Assembly: GCA_000482145.1 (NCBI GenBank)
Contig: AUXH01000048.1
Span: forward strand, 1 to 56,263
Origin: Strigomonas culicis
Lineage: Eukaryota > Euglenozoa > Kinetoplastea > Trypanosomatida > Trypanosomatidae
Length of the DNA stretch: 56,263 nt
Reading direction: 5' to 3'
Shown: piece by piece, positions 37,653 through 47,916 of the stretch
Position numbering within the stretch: position 1 is the stretch's first letter
How the letters are laid out: each line of letters begins with the position of its first letter
The notes under the pieces: model-generated
What the model was told of the DNA's origin: nothing
Database searches by the model: none
What the model saw: the letters and a program-made list of their open reading frames with translations, nothing else
Translations under genes and position numbers: made by a program

Positions 37653-38168
37653 TGATGTGCAACCATTCACATTCCAATGTGCCTTTTGGTCACTAGAGAA
37701 GCAATATATATGCACATAAAGGGGAAGGGAGAAAAAAAAAAAAGAGGTAGACGAGGGGCGGAGAGTTAAAAGACAGCTTGAGACATTGGTACACAAAGCG
37801 AAAGATGTATGAAGCGAAAAAGCAGAAGAGGTTTCCCATCAGCACACGCCGATGCACGCAATACAGCAACAACGGCACATACAACTAAAAAGAAAAAAAA
37901 AGATAATAATAAATAACAGATGCCTTTTTTTTTGCCTTTTAACAAAGCACATATATTTCAGACGCAAAAGTGTACACACGTGTATAGGTGTACGTGTCAA
38001 ACATTCTGAGTAATCTAAATCTATGCAGTAAAACAAGAATAATGAAAACAAACCAAATTGTAAAGGGATCATCCGAGCAAACGCAAGTGAAAAGGGAAAT
38101 CAAACGAAAAATCTATCTGTACTCCAAAACACTCATCGGAACCCATGACAGTCTATCGATACAAGTCA
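37653..38168 (-). other. Intergenic region with RTEL1 acceptor
   Basis: Coding strand TTTCTCCCTTCCCC tract at about 37721-37746 and CTTCTCTAG with AG at 37693-37694 serve RTEL1. The remaining sequence is T-rich spacer and the 3' UTR of CAP-G. No gene. Confidence 0.6.
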
Positions 38169-41100
38169 CTAGTGGTCCTTAGAGCGCTTGCCCGCCCCCA
38201 CAATTGTCTCTATGTCTAAAAAGTCGCTCTCGCGTTTCACACGCTTCCTCTCCACGGCAGGTGCTGCAGGGGTTGTCCGACTCGCCTGTGGTGGAATCCG
38301 CACGAGCGAAAAGAAGCCCTCGCCGCGCAGCTGCTCAAGCGTGGACTGCCTTTGCTGCAGCAATCCATCCCATTTCTCCTCCATACTCTCTTCCGCGGTT
38401 AACACGCCAAAGCGATTGTGGATCTCCGCCGTGAAGGCCGCACAACGGGCCCCCACTTCCTCCTGTCCGTCTGTCGCCGCCGCTGCCTTCTGGGCGCAAT
38501 AGAGGAGAAAAGGGCGGTTGTCTTTTGCGTAGAAGTACATTTTTCTCTCTAGTACATCCAAGCACAGCCTTCGCACTTCCACCGCCGCGTTGAGGGCGAC
38601 TTCCGCCAGAAGGTGCTCTGCGAGACCCTCATGAAGCGAATAGCGGCTCAGCTCGCGGAGCAAGCGCACACTTTGCAGCGACGCCTTCGCCGCGGCTGTC
38701 CGCTGCTGCGCGCCGCTGCGATCGGCTCCCTCGCCCTCCTCCGCATCCGCAACGGCGCTGTGCAGACGGCTTGCCGCCTCCGGGTCCACGTCGCGAATGA
38801 GCGTCAGGGTGAACGCGTCGGACATATGCGTCACCCACTCCATCACCTTTGCGCCGTACGCCACGTTTTGGAGGACGAGTAGGCGAAATGCCGTCACGCC
38901 ACCTTCGGCAAAGTCAGCCTGGCGCTTCGGGTGACTGGAGGTGTAGCTTCGGAAGAACACCGTCAGGTACTCGAGCAGGTACGCATACGTCGCGTCCTCC
39001 TTTTTCTGAAAGTGAGAGCACACCATGGATACAAGCAGCTTCGCAATGATGTGGGGTGCCTGGTCCGCTGGGACCCGATTGCAGCTTAACAGCTTGCAGA
39101 AGCCTGCCACGGCCATGGAGAAAATGTCTGTGTTTGTAGACGTGAAGAAGGTTTGAAGCGTTGCAAGCAGCGTTTTACTGCCTACCTTGTGAACGTCCTC
39201 GGATGCCAGTTCCTGCTCGCGCTGCAAGCGTGCCTCAAACTCGTTCTCGGCGTTGAACACACAGGGTGGGGTGGTGCCCGCCGCTCCCGCCGCAAGCACC
39301 GTGTCGAAGAACTTGACTCCGTACTCCATGATGAGGTCGAAGCACACCCCGACAGCGGCCACGGGTGCGCAGTCGCCCCCCTCCGCGGGCACGGGCTGGC
39401 ACGCGTCACTGAGCAGCAGCGGAACGAACGTGTGAACCGCATCCGGACAGATGAGGCACTGCAGCCCGAGGGACTTCGTGGCGGCGCACCTCACCCGTTC
39501 GTTGTCCTGCTGCCGCCCCAGCTGGATCACGTGGGAGCAGAAGGACGGTATCGCATCCCCGCGCTGCGAGTTCGACAGGAAGGCGAGCACAATGAGCTGG
39601 ATGCGGAGCAGAAACTTCTCGTCGCGGTCCATCTCCTCCTTGAGCTCCGTGTACGCGTCCGCCTCCAGCTCGCCGGAGCGCACAAGGGCCTTTCGCCGGA
39701 TGAGGTCCTGCTGGCGCTCTCTACTTTTTCGCACGAGCGCCTCCACATCGTCAAACCCAAGGCCGAAGCGCTGCGGCAGCTTTAGGCTCTTGAAGAGCGA
39801 GTCCAGGGCGGAGGTGACAGTGCGCGTCGTCTCCTCCGGTACCCGCACCGTCAGCGACTTGATGGAGCGCACCGCGACATCGACAAAGAGCGCAGGGTCA
39901 TCGTCGGGGACCACCTTCAAGAGGAAGTTCATGAGCCGTAGGAGCGCATTACGGGTCGTGTTATCAACGTGAGAAAGATAACCATTATCTTCGTAAATGT
40001 CAAAGGCAGAGAGGAAGATACGAAGCATGTTGTCCGCATCCTCGACATTGCGAAACTTCACCGTCTTCGACTCCGCGTCCGGGCGTGCATATGCGTAGAT
40101 GATGTCTTGGAGCACCGCACAGAATTGCTCCAATGAGGGCAGGAGCAGCGTCTCATCCGCGTCCTCGCGGTCGCTGCACACTTTGCACTCCGCGCGCCAC
40201 ATGAGCAGCGACGAAGTGTGGACATCTTCCAAATTCAGCTGGAAGTGCGTTTCAGGCTTGCGCTTTTGAACATACGTCAACATGGTGTCACAAATAAGGT
40301 GAAACGGTGCAAGGCTGGGAATCACATAGCCGCTAGCAATAGGGTCGAGGAGCGCGCAGCAGTCATCCTTGTTGTCCCGGTGCACCCAGCAGTTGGTCAG
40401 GGCAGCACGGCAAGCGATCACCACCGAAGCGTTGGTGTCCGTAAGACCCTGAAAGAGCAGGTCCGGCAGTTTTATGCTCTTGGCCAGTGCGTAGGCCACT
40501 ACGTATCGCCAGGGGAATCGGCTGAGCGCATCCCATGCCTCCACCCGCACGCGCGCCACAACGTCACGCACCGAGCGGATCATCCCGTGGAAGTAGCCTT
40601 CCAGAAACTCCTTTCGTGGTGCGATGCAGCGCAGAATCTGACGACGCACATCCGCGCTGCTGTCTGTGCAGAGCAAAGCAATCAGCTGCTGCGTCACATC
40701 GCAGTCCTTCTTTCCCGTCTGAAACACCGCAATCGACGCGATGGCCTTTTCGCGGATTTGAGGCTGCTTGTCGTGGATACGTAACTTGAGCATTTCAGCG
40801 GTCTCTTGATAAAAATCCTGCCTCTCGTCGGACGTGTTACTCTGGTCAACTGTCTTCAGTAGCGTGTCGAAGGTGGCCACCACCGCCAGGCGAACGGCCT
40901 TGTCGTTTGCATTGTGGAACGGTAACACCGTGCGCAGCACCTGGACCGTGAGTCGGTCAGACTGGAATGCTTCGCGAAACGCCTTGGCGATCTCGTGCAA
41001 GAAGAGGTAGTGTCGCTTCAGTACATCCGCCGTGAGCTGTGTGATTTGTTTGAGCATCAGCACGAGCACCGCACACACGGCATCGATGCTCTTGTCCTGA

Positions 41101-41234
41101 TTAGATTCGGCAAACGAGAGCATTTCCTTCTTGTATTTTTGATTGTGCGCCGCGCTTCTGTGTACGTGCTGGAAAAGCTCCCCGACCGCCTCGACGGAAC
41201 ACCCAGTCTCATTTCTCTCTTTCTTTACCGGCAT
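38169..41234 (-). CDS. CAPG: Condensin I subunit CAP-G (HEAT-repeat), 1021 aa
   Basis: All-helical HEAT-repeat protein. The N-terminal half follows NCAPG/Ycg1: repeats LRIHDKQPQIREKAIASIAVFQ, SSADVRRQILRCIAP, then DVVARVRVEAWDALSRFPW and LLFQGLTDTNASVVIACRAAL, which match the VR..A..AL.RL and VRR.VL.CIAP repeats of the family. In the middle RCAATKSLGLQCLICPDAV corresponds to the VR.LG.QCLGL stretch. CAP-G pairs with the kleisin CAP-H and binds DNA to compact chromosomes. The C-terminus is basic (VERKRVKRESDFLD), possibly carrying a nuclear signal. Length is normal (about 1000 aa). ATG at 41234 with acceptor AG at 41274-41275. Confidence 0.85.
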   Translation of the reverse strand: MPVKKERNETGCSVEAVGELFQHVHRSAAHNQKYKKEMLSFAESNQDKSIDAVCAVLVLMLKQITQLTADVLKRHYLFLHEIAKAFREAFQSDRLTVQVLRTVLPFHNANDKAVRLAVVATFDTLLKTVDQSNTSDERQDFYQETAEMLKLRIHDKQPQIREKAIASIAVFQTGKKDCDVTQQLIALLCTDSSADVRRQILRCIAPRKEFLEGYFHGMIRSVRDVVARVRVEAWDALSRFPWRYVVAYALAKSIKLPDLLFQGLTDTNASVVIACRAALTNCWVHRDNKDDCCALLDPIASGYVIPSLAPFHLICDTMLTYVQKRKPETHFQLNLEDVHTSSLLMWRAECKVCSDREDADETLLLPSLEQFCAVLQDIIYAYARPDAESKTVKFRNVEDADNMLRIFLSAFDIYEDNGYLSHVDNTTRNALLRLMNFLLKVVPDDDPALFVDVAVRSIKSLTVRVPEETTRTVTSALDSLFKSLKLPQRFGLGFDDVEALVRKSRERQQDLIRRKALVRSGELEADAYTELKEEMDRDEKFLLRIQLIVLAFLSNSQRGDAIPSFCSHVIQLGRQQDNERVRCAATKSLGLQCLICPDAVHTFVPLLLSDACQPVPAEGGDCAPVAAVGVCFDLIMEYGVKFFDTVLAAGAAGTTPPCVFNAENEFEARLQREQELASEDVHKVGSKTLLATLQTFFTSTNTDIFSMAVAGFCKLLSCNRVPADQAPHIIAKLLVSMVCSHFQKKEDATYAYLLEYLTVFFRSYTSSHPKRQADFAEGGVTAFRLLVLQNVAYGAKVMEWVTHMSDAFTLTLIRDVDPEAASRLHSAVADAEEGEGADRSGAQQRTAAAKASLQSVRLLRELSRYSLHEGLAEHLLAEVALNAAVEVRRLCLDVLERKMYFYAKDNRPFLLYCAQKAAAATDGQEEVGARCAAFTAEIHNRFGVLTAEESMEEKWDGLLQQRQSTLEQLRGEGFFSLVRIPPQASRTTPAAPAVERKRVKRESDFLDIETIVGAGKRSKDH

Positions 41235-41548
41235 CTCCTTGTTGTAGTGGTACCTTAAGTTGAGTCTATTAAACTGTCATTGAAAAGGGGACAGAGAAGT
41301 GGGAGAAGAAAGCGTGCAAGAAAAAAAAAAGGTGGCAAAAGGGAAAACAAAAAGAAATGCAAGTTCCAACGACGTAGTAGGGGTGCCTTTGTTTACAAAG
41401 AACCGTGAAAAGGGGGTATTGGCTTGGGTGCGTACAGATACATGAGAAGCACAGAAATGAGATTCGGCTTCGCTGGTGCAGCTAGCAACATCTCTCTTTG
41501 TTGATGGGATAGGATCCGAAGCTGATCATCATTGTATTTACATCATAT
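41235..41548 (-). promoter_or_regulatory. Spacer with trans-splice acceptor for CAP-G
   Basis: Coding strand: T10 tract, CTTTCTTCTCCCACTTCTC, then CAATGACAG with AG at 41274-41275. The rest is 3' UTR of the ARM-repeat gene; no gene. Confidence 0.6.
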
Positions 41549-42850
41549 TTACACAGACGCATCAAATTCCTCTTCCCACTTTGTGCTGAAGTATAATTGC
41601 CTTCTGAAGTAGAAGGCTTCCTTCCTATCCTCCATCGCGTCGATATACGCGTGAACCAAAGTGCGGGTTCCTCGCACCTCGGAAGAAAAACGAATGCATT
41701 GATTTGTATTTTTTAAGATGGCTACCACATCATTGGACGGCTCTCTACCATTCGCCTTCGCAGCTTCCTCCTTCCTGTTAATGGTTCTGAGGTATTCAAT
41801 CAAAAGCAGCACACGGGGCTTGCCTTCAACGCCCACAGCCTCAACACTAGAGTCCTTTATACTTGTCAGTTTATGACACGCGGAGAGTGCGCCCATCGTA
41901 ACTCGCTGAGCAGACAACGGTATTGCCTCCACGTTCGCGCTTACTAACAGGAACAGATCACAAAGCCGAGAAGGGATCTGAAACTTCTCCAAGCACTCCA
42001 CTCCCCGCTGATCCATGGCAATATTCCACAGGGCGGTGAGCAGCGAGGCAACAAGCTCGTCGAACAGAGCGGGTGCAGTGACCTGGCTCAGGTACCGGTC
42101 CACAACCGCAAGAACATCATCCGGTTCACATAAAACGGCCTCCAAACCGGGCTGCAGCGCCACCATGTTGGAAAAGGCACCGGCCGCGTAGGCGACCATT
42201 TTGCCCCCACGCGCCTCTGTCTGCAGCACAAGGGTCACCGTACGAAGAATGTCCGCGGGCGTCACCTCCACAGATGCCGGCGCATCCACGGCCGTTTTCA
42301 GCTTAAACTGATCCCCATCGTCAATTTGCAGCATCCATCGGACACCGGAAGGATTGACCGATATCTGATACACCAAGTGTGCCGCGGATGTCCGCGCAGC
42401 GTCGCGGCTTTCTTTCTGCGACTCATCCGTCAAGGCGTGCAGGGCCCGCTCGAGGCCGCCGGAGCGGACGACGGGGTAGCAGCCGTGCGGTATCACACAG
42501 AGCGAACGCAGCAGCAGAAAGCACTGGTTTTCAAGAAGCGCATCTTGGGTGTTTCGAAGAACGGAGACTATAATGGACACACATCCTTTCTCCAGCAGGA
42601 ATATTTTCTTTTCCTCGGAGGCAGAGTGAGAATACAGAAAATGTGTCGCCTTGGCTTTCTCGGTGTCACTTATGGACGAGTCCGTCAAATTGCTTAAATT
42701 ATCTTCAATGCCTTCGGTCGAAAACCCGTCAAATACCTTTCCAGCATCACGTTCATTTCTGCCACCAAACCCCTTCTTTATATCATAAGGGTGCCTCTCC
42801 TCCAAGCAGTCGCTAACATAGTGCTTGACCGATCGGGCAGCGTCCGCCAT
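41549..42850 (-). CDS. Armadillo-repeat protein, possible radial-spoke RSPH14-like, 433 aa
   Basis: Residues about 60-400 are consecutive three-helix ARM-type repeats, such as LLEKGCVSIIVSVLRNTQDALLEN and VVRSGGLERALHALTDES. The repeats EKGCVSIIVSVL and GCYPVVRSGGLERAL resemble the AINIGCLENLKALL and GIVRSGLLPSLV repeats of RSPH14/RTDR1, an axonemal radial-spoke protein, and the short N-terminal YDIKKGFGGRNE would suit that family. This is a pattern match only; other ARM proteins remain possible. ATG at 42850. Confidence 0.6.
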   Translation of the reverse strand: MADAARSVKHYVSDCLEERHPYDIKKGFGGRNERDAGKVFDGFSTEGIEDNLSNLTDSSISDTEKAKATHFLYSHSASEEKKIFLLEKGCVSIIVSVLRNTQDALLENQCFLLLRSLCVIPHGCYPVVRSGGLERALHALTDESQKESRDAARTSAAHLVYQISVNPSGVRWMLQIDDGDQFKLKTAVDAPASVEVTPADILRTVTLVLQTEARGGKMVAYAAGAFSNMVALQPGLEAVLCEPDDVLAVVDRYLSQVTAPALFDELVASLLTALWNIAMDQRGVECLEKFQIPSRLCDLFLLVSANVEAIPLSAQRVTMGALSACHKLTSIKDSSVEAVGVEGKPRVLLLIEYLRTINRKEEAAKANGREPSNDVVAILKNTNQCIRFSSEVRGTRTLVHAYIDAMEDRKEAFYFRRQLYFSTKWEEEFDASV

Positions 42851-43404
42851 AGTGCGTGCTACTTACCTGAACGACTTGGCAATAGTTGATGCTCGTCGCC
42901 TCGTCTCCTGTTTTCTTTCCTATAGAAACAAATAGCTGCACTGGTACCGCTACGGTAAAAAAAAAGAAATCCTTTCTACGAAAAAAAAAAAAGAACCAAG
43001 AGGAGTAAATGCATGCACGTAAGTGTACACAAATAGGTGTAATTCATAAATGACATTTCACAACAGCTGTGTGTATAAACATGTATAAATATATAAGGTT
43101 GAGAAGAGACGCTCATACTTGCTACAGATACGGTTTTAGTTATAAAGATCAGAAAAGAAAAAGAACACAAGTACTCGAGATGAAGACCTGTTGAAAAAAA
43201 ATTCTATTGTTTTTTTGTAATCCTTTTATTGATGCTGCTCACACTTTGGAAGCCATACGACTGTGTGTAAGGAGCCCTATCAATGTATACAAGTACATCT
43301 ATACTTGATACGGTAATAATAATAATAATAAACAAAAAAAAAACGATAAACGTATGGAGGTGTGACACGAATGAACCTGTGGAGTCGACATTGGCATCCT
43401 CTCG
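42851..43404 (-). other. Intergenic region
   Basis: Two T-rich tracts on the coding strand at about 42957-42965 and 42981-42992, with ACCGTAG between them and the ATG, are candidate acceptor signals for the ARM gene. An (AAT)n run lies at 43315-43331. No gene seen. Confidence 0.55.
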
Positions 43405-46400
43405 CTACAGCTTGATTTCTCCGTCAAAAGGGACAAAGAAACCCATTCTCGCAGAGTCATTGCTTGTGAAAGAACCGAACTGAATGTTCAGACGCGTTGC
43501 CGCTGTGATCGCGTAGTTCATGATATCCTCGGGGCACAGAATCCTGCTGTCATCTCTGCACAGCAGCTCCACCACGATCGGAGTGAAGATGCCCTTGTAG
43601 AGCCAGCAACGGACCTTTTCGATCTCGTGGGCGGCGCCGTGCGTGAGCTTGACGGACATCAGCGGAGAGAACTGACCCTCGAAGCGCCCGCTTACTTCGA
43701 TGCCGCGCGGTAGGCTCTGGATCACCACCGCACGCGCGCTTGTCTCCACCTTGCTCAGCAGGGAGCGGTGCTCCAGTACGGACGAATCGTGAAACACGGC
43801 CGCATGTGGAACAGACACCGTCGTCGCATCCGCGGGCACATGGTAAAACACCAGAAGCCGCTTCGCGTCGGCAGCCTTGAGTTGGATTTGCTCCAACAAC
43901 GCGTCCGCAGTCAGCCTCTGGTCAATAATGACAAAGACGGTAAACTTGTACCGTTTGGTGAGGATTTCGTGCAAGAGAACAAGCTCACTCAACGAGGTGT
44001 CGCGCTCATCCAACGCGTGCGCACTCACGATGAACGCCACGCTCGCGCCGCCCCAGCTGTCGATCGTCTCCGGGCTGATCTGCGCGGTGGAAGCTGCATT
44101 CTCATCCTTCTTCAGGTGATTCATGAATTCATCATTCACCTCGTACTGCTCACGTTCAGCATCGGAGAAAAAGGTTAACGTACGTGTTTCCTGTCCTTCG
44201 GAATCGACGACGTCATCACCCGTCACAACCAGCTTCAGTGAGGGTTGCGCATCCGACGACTGATGATCCGACTGTTTAAAGGCCGCCAGCTGAGACAAGA
44301 ATTGGCTCTTTGCAGCATTCACGCGCTTCTTGAACTCCGCATCTGTGCTATACTTCTGCGACGACGTGAGATGAAGAAGCACCTTGCTGATGTTTTGAAT
44401 GTCAAACAAGGTGGAGATGGATATAAAGTGCTCCAGAGGCTCACTCAGCCTCGCCTCAATCGTGGGGAGCAGCGCAATTTCGTTGGATAGCCCATTCGGG
44501 ACGATCTTGTCGTTTACTTGCACAGATTGGGTGGCCACTGCACGTGCCACCACAGGTGCGTCCTCCCCCTTGGACTTCTCTCTCGGCGCAGACTCGCTGC
44601 TATCGGTGTCGTTCTCGATGGTAACATCGGTAGTGGTGCCGTTAGAAATCCTCTGTAGGCGGATCTGTTCGCGTATCGAGTCGATCGCATCCTTGTACGC
44701 AGTGCCCTGCGTGACGGCTGCGAGCTGATTGATGATCATCTCGTACTCGTTGAGCATCTCATTGGGGATGGACGTCTCACGGAGATGGTCCGACATCGCC
44801 AACAGTGTATCCGCGATGCTGTCGTCCTGTGAATCGTCCGGCTGGGAAGCGCGAAGCGTTTCGGTGGCAGCCAGCACCGCTTCCTGGAACTCCTTGAACA
44901 GAATCAAATCGCTCCGGGTGAACTGGCCCTCCAGCTCCTGGACCTTCTGCAGCAGTGCGAAGTACTCCTTCAAATCGGCGGTGCTCTTTGGTGGGTTGGC
45001 ACGTATTTTATTCGTAGCTGACTTCAGAAGTTGTTGAATGGCAGAGCCGGCGCCACTGGTTTGGGAGACGGCAGCCTGCGCTTTTTGTATGGCGCTCAAA
45101 ACGGCGCCGACGGCCATCATGGCCTCTCGATTCTTCCGCCAGGGGAGCTTGCTGTCATCCGCCTCCTTCAACTTGCTCTCGGCACTGCTCATGTAAGGCA
45201 TCAGACTTTCCAGTGTCGTGAATTCGGACTCAGAAAGCTCCTGGAAAATGAGTGCGAAATCATTGATGAAGGCCTTCATCTTGTCAGAGTCGTCCTCCGG
45301 GGCCGCACTGGCCGCCTCACCGGCGCACAGCGCATGTGCTTGCTTGAGTGCTTCATCAAAGGCGTCGCAGATGGTGCGCTCGTTGGTGCTTAAGCCACCA
45401 AGCGCCGATGCGGTGGCGTGGAGCTGCGAAAGCGGACGAAGGTCCTCGCCGCCCAGGGCGAGCCCCCTTGCGTTTCCACTTTGTAGCTCTTGCGTGATCT
45501 GCGCAATCTGTTCAAAGAGCTGCTCGCGTTCCTTCCGTGACAACGACAATCCAGTAATGGCTTCCCCGTCGCGATTCGCGCCGCCACTCTCCTCCGCTTC
45601 TTCCTCCTCCTCGTCGTCCTCGGCCGCCGGCGCAAGCTGCGTCAGTTGGAACAGAAGGCGGTCGATGATGGGCACAATCGTATTGGCAGCGGCGCCCAAA
45701 CTCGTCTCCGTCTCTGTTCGAAGCTGCCGTAACGTTTGAATGTTCTCCCTCACGATCACCTGGCGCTCCTCCGGCGTGGCGTTCGCAAACCCCTCACTCT
45801 GCAGAAGCGTCATCACATTCTGGAGACGTTTAATGGTCTCGGCGGGTGAACTCGGGGTGGGGGTCGGTGTGCTCTCGTGAATGAAACGCGACAGGAACTC
45901 GTTCAGTGGCGTGATCAGTCCCTCCGCGGCCTTTCGCTCGGACGGGTTGAGGCTTCCGAGAGTAGACGAGATCTGCTGCAGCTGCGACAAGATCTCGCGG
46001 ATAATCATCTTCTGCTTCGGCGACTCTGCGTCCTTGAACGAAGGTGAGCCGATGATCTCCCGGATATCCTTGAGGGTGGCGTAAATCTCCAGAAACTGCG
46101 CCGATGGTCCTTGTGCACCTGCCATGCTCTCGAGCATATCCTCTAGAGGTACGATGAGCTCCGTGATCAGTGGATTGGTGTCGTTCGTGAGCTCCAGTAC
46201 CTTCACCTTCGCACGAGAAACCCGCTCCAGTAACTTCCCCGCAATTTCCTTCTTGCTCTGTGGCAACGCACCTTCGAACTCCTTGGACTCCAAAAAGTTG
46301 AAAATGGTCTCCATCTCCTTGACCACGTTATCCAGCTCTCCTTCCACTTTAACGTTGTACGTTTCCTCCTCATGTTTTTCCTCCGTTGCCTGCTCGGCGA

Positions 46401-47916
46401 CCTCCTCCTCCGCCTCCTGCTGCTCCTCGTCGGCCTCCTCGTCCTCCTCGTCCTTCTCCTGCATGGCCTCCGCCTCCGCGAGGTCCAGGTTGGAGGACAG
46501 CAGGCGGAGCACCTGCTCCGTCACCTCCATCGCTGCGCGCCTCTCCCTCGGGGGGAGGCACTCGATCTGCTCGTGAAGTTGCGACACCCGTTCGTGCAGC
46601 TGTTTACACACCGAAGCGCGGACGCTGTGCGACGCATTCAGCAGCTGGGGCGACTTCAGCACGCCGAACACCTGTTTGAGGACGTCGGAAATCGCCTGGG
46701 CCTGCTGGGCGGAGTCCACATTCGACGATTCTGCATCGATTTCGCTCTCCGCAAGCGCCTTCATCTGCTCCAACAGCGACAGCACTTGGTCTGCGACCAC
46801 CTTCACCGTGTTCGCCTGCTGCTCCGTCGGAAGCCGCTTCGTCATGTTAACAATTTGCTCCGTGTCATGGATCATGCTGGCGACGGAGCTGCGGCGCTCC
46901 CGCGCCGGTAGCCTGCTGGTGGCCGGGTCGCGTGCCTCGTTGAACACCTCCTTCAGCCGCGCGACGAGTGCCTCCGGGGTGGGCGCGTTCTCCTGGGCGT
47001 TGCGCAGGCCGAGCAGTAGCTGAAACACCTGCTCGCACTTGGCGCGCAGGGCATCGCCGTAAGGGGGAGGGAGGCGCTGCGCAATGGTGTCCACCTTTTC
47101 GATCTGGGAGGCCACGCGCTCCGACAGGCTGCTCAGCTCCTCCTGGGAAATGGAGCGTATTTCCGGGGACTGCAAGAGGGTCAGAAAGCCGTCCAGCATC
47201 GCATGTAGTGGCTGCATCTTGCTCACCACGACCTGGTCCGCCGCGGCGGGCGTGGGCGGCGGGCTGGGCTGCGCAGCCGGCTGCGCCGACGGCCTGCGCG
47301 ACGAACCGGCGGTGCGCGACACGACGGTGCTCAGCTGGCGCGCCAGCGGCAGCATCGCCGCCTGCTGGTCGGCGGACGACAGGTGGCGGAAGAGATCGAG
47401 CAGGTCGTACATCTGGGACGCCATTTGGAGCCGCCGCTGGCATTCGTCCACCGCACGGTTGTCCAAGGGCTCCACAATGACGTCAAACATGCAAGTGGCG
47501 TCGTCCAAAAAGGTGTGGACGGAGTTGTCACGTTCCCTCCTAGGATTCGCACCCGAGGGCTTCGGCTCCAAGTCACGCACGCCAAACAGGTCACTGTGCG
47601 CGGACAATACAATACGAATATCATCTGAAGAAGCGCACAGCTGCATTACATGCCGCTGTGTCAGAGAAGCGAGCTCACGGCCACTGATATCAGCGCGAAG
47701 GAAATTCGTAACTGTACCTTTGGACACGCCCTTCGATCCCAGCCACTCGCAAACCTGAGCAGTTGTCCAGGCATAAGGCGAAACCTGTGAAAAGGTGTAA
47801 GGGGTTGGGTCCTTTTTGTTTTTCGAGGTGAACACTCTCACAATGCTGTATGCAGCCAGCGGCACGGCGGCCCCAACAACAGCCGTAACAACGGCAAGCT
47901 TATGATGAGGGAGCAT
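43405..47916 (-). CDS. Membrane-anchored SAM-domain protein with helical repeats and a degenerate caspase-like C-terminus, 1503 aa
   Basis: Residues 7-26 form a single N-terminal membrane segment followed by basic residues (RVFTSKNKK), the layout of signal-anchored mitochondrial outer-membrane proteins. A SAM domain lies at about 48-112 (WTTAQVCEWLGSKGV...FLRADISGRELASL). About eight divergent helical repeats of 65-75 residues follow (starts near 236, 313, 408, 530, 609, 692, 794, 880), each with FxxLxSxxF-like and RLPPxER-like parts; an acidic Glu-rich linker sits at 485-520. Residues 1288-1410 form an alpha/beta unit in caspase-like order: ASVAFIVSAHAL, a helix, FTVFVIID, a helix, KRLLVFYHVP, a helix, RAVVIQSLPRG. 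The SGHG histidine and the DxCHSG cysteine positions are not kept. The cytosol-facing role is unknown. Confidence 0.7.
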   Translation of the reverse strand: MLPHHKLAVVTAVVGAAVPLAAYSIVRVFTSKNKKDPTPYTFSQVSPYAWTTAQVCEWLGSKGVSKGTVTNFLRADISGRELASLTQRHVMQLCASSDDIRIVLSAHSDLFGVRDLEPKPSGANPRRERDNSVHTFLDDATCMFDVIVEPLDNRAVDECQRRLQMASQMYDLLDLFRHLSSADQQAAMLPLARQLSTVVSRTAGSSRRPSAQPAAQPSPPPTPAAADQVVVSKMQPLHAMLDGFLTLLQSPEIRSISQEELSSLSERVASQIEKVDTIAQRLPPPYGDALRAKCEQVFQLLLGLRNAQENAPTPEALVARLKEVFNEARDPATSRLPARERRSSVASMIHDTEQIVNMTKRLPTEQQANTVKVVADQVLSLLEQMKALAESEIDAESSNVDSAQQAQAISDVLKQVFGVLKSPQLLNASHSVRASVCKQLHERVSQLHEQIECLPPRERRAAMEVTEQVLRLLSSNLDLAEAEAMQEKDEEDEEADEEQQEAEEEVAEQATEEKHEEETYNVKVEGELDNVVKEMETIFNFLESKEFEGALPQSKKEIAGKLLERVSRAKVKVLELTNDTNPLITELIVPLEDMLESMAGAQGPSAQFLEIYATLKDIREIIGSPSFKDAESPKQKMIIREILSQLQQISSTLGSLNPSERKAAEGLITPLNEFLSRFIHESTPTPTPSSPAETIKRLQNVMTLLQSEGFANATPEERQVIVRENIQTLRQLRTETETSLGAAANTIVPIIDRLLFQLTQLAPAAEDDEEEEEAEESGGANRDGEAITGLSLSRKEREQLFEQIAQITQELQSGNARGLALGGEDLRPLSQLHATASALGGLSTNERTICDAFDEALKQAHALCAGEAASAAPEDDSDKMKAFINDFALIFQELSESEFTTLESLMPYMSSAESKLKEADDSKLPWRKNREAMMAVGAVLSAIQKAQAAVSQTSGAGSAIQQLLKSATNKIRANPPKSTADLKEYFALLQKVQELEGQFTRSDLILFKEFQEAVLAATETLRASQPDDSQDDSIADTLLAMSDHLRETSIPNEMLNEYEMIINQLAAVTQGTAYKDAIDSIREQIRLQRISNGTTTDVTIENDTDSSESAPREKSKGEDAPVVARAVATQSVQVNDKIVPNGLSNEIALLPTIEARLSEPLEHFISISTLFDIQNISKVLLHLTSSQKYSTDAEFKKRVNAAKSQFLSQLAAFKQSDHQSSDAQPSLKLVVTGDDVVDSEGQETRTLTFFSDAEREQYEVNDEFMNHLKKDENAASTAQISPETIDSWGGASVAFIVSAHALDERDTSLSELVLLHEILTKRYKFTVFVIIDQRLTADALLEQIQLKAADAKRLLVFYHVPADATTVSVPHAAVFHDSSVLEHRSLLSKVETSARAVVIQSLPRGIEVSGRFEGQFSPLMSVKLTHGAAHEIEKVRCWLYKGIFTPIVVELLCRDDSRILCPEDIMNYAITAATRLNIQFGSFTSNDSARMGFFVPFDGEIKL

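Noticed and set aside
46370..47624. Several 60-220-codon frames on both strands in the GC-rich SAM-protein gene
   Set aside because: Shadows caused by GC-rich third positions; no start context and the main frame shows clear protein structure.
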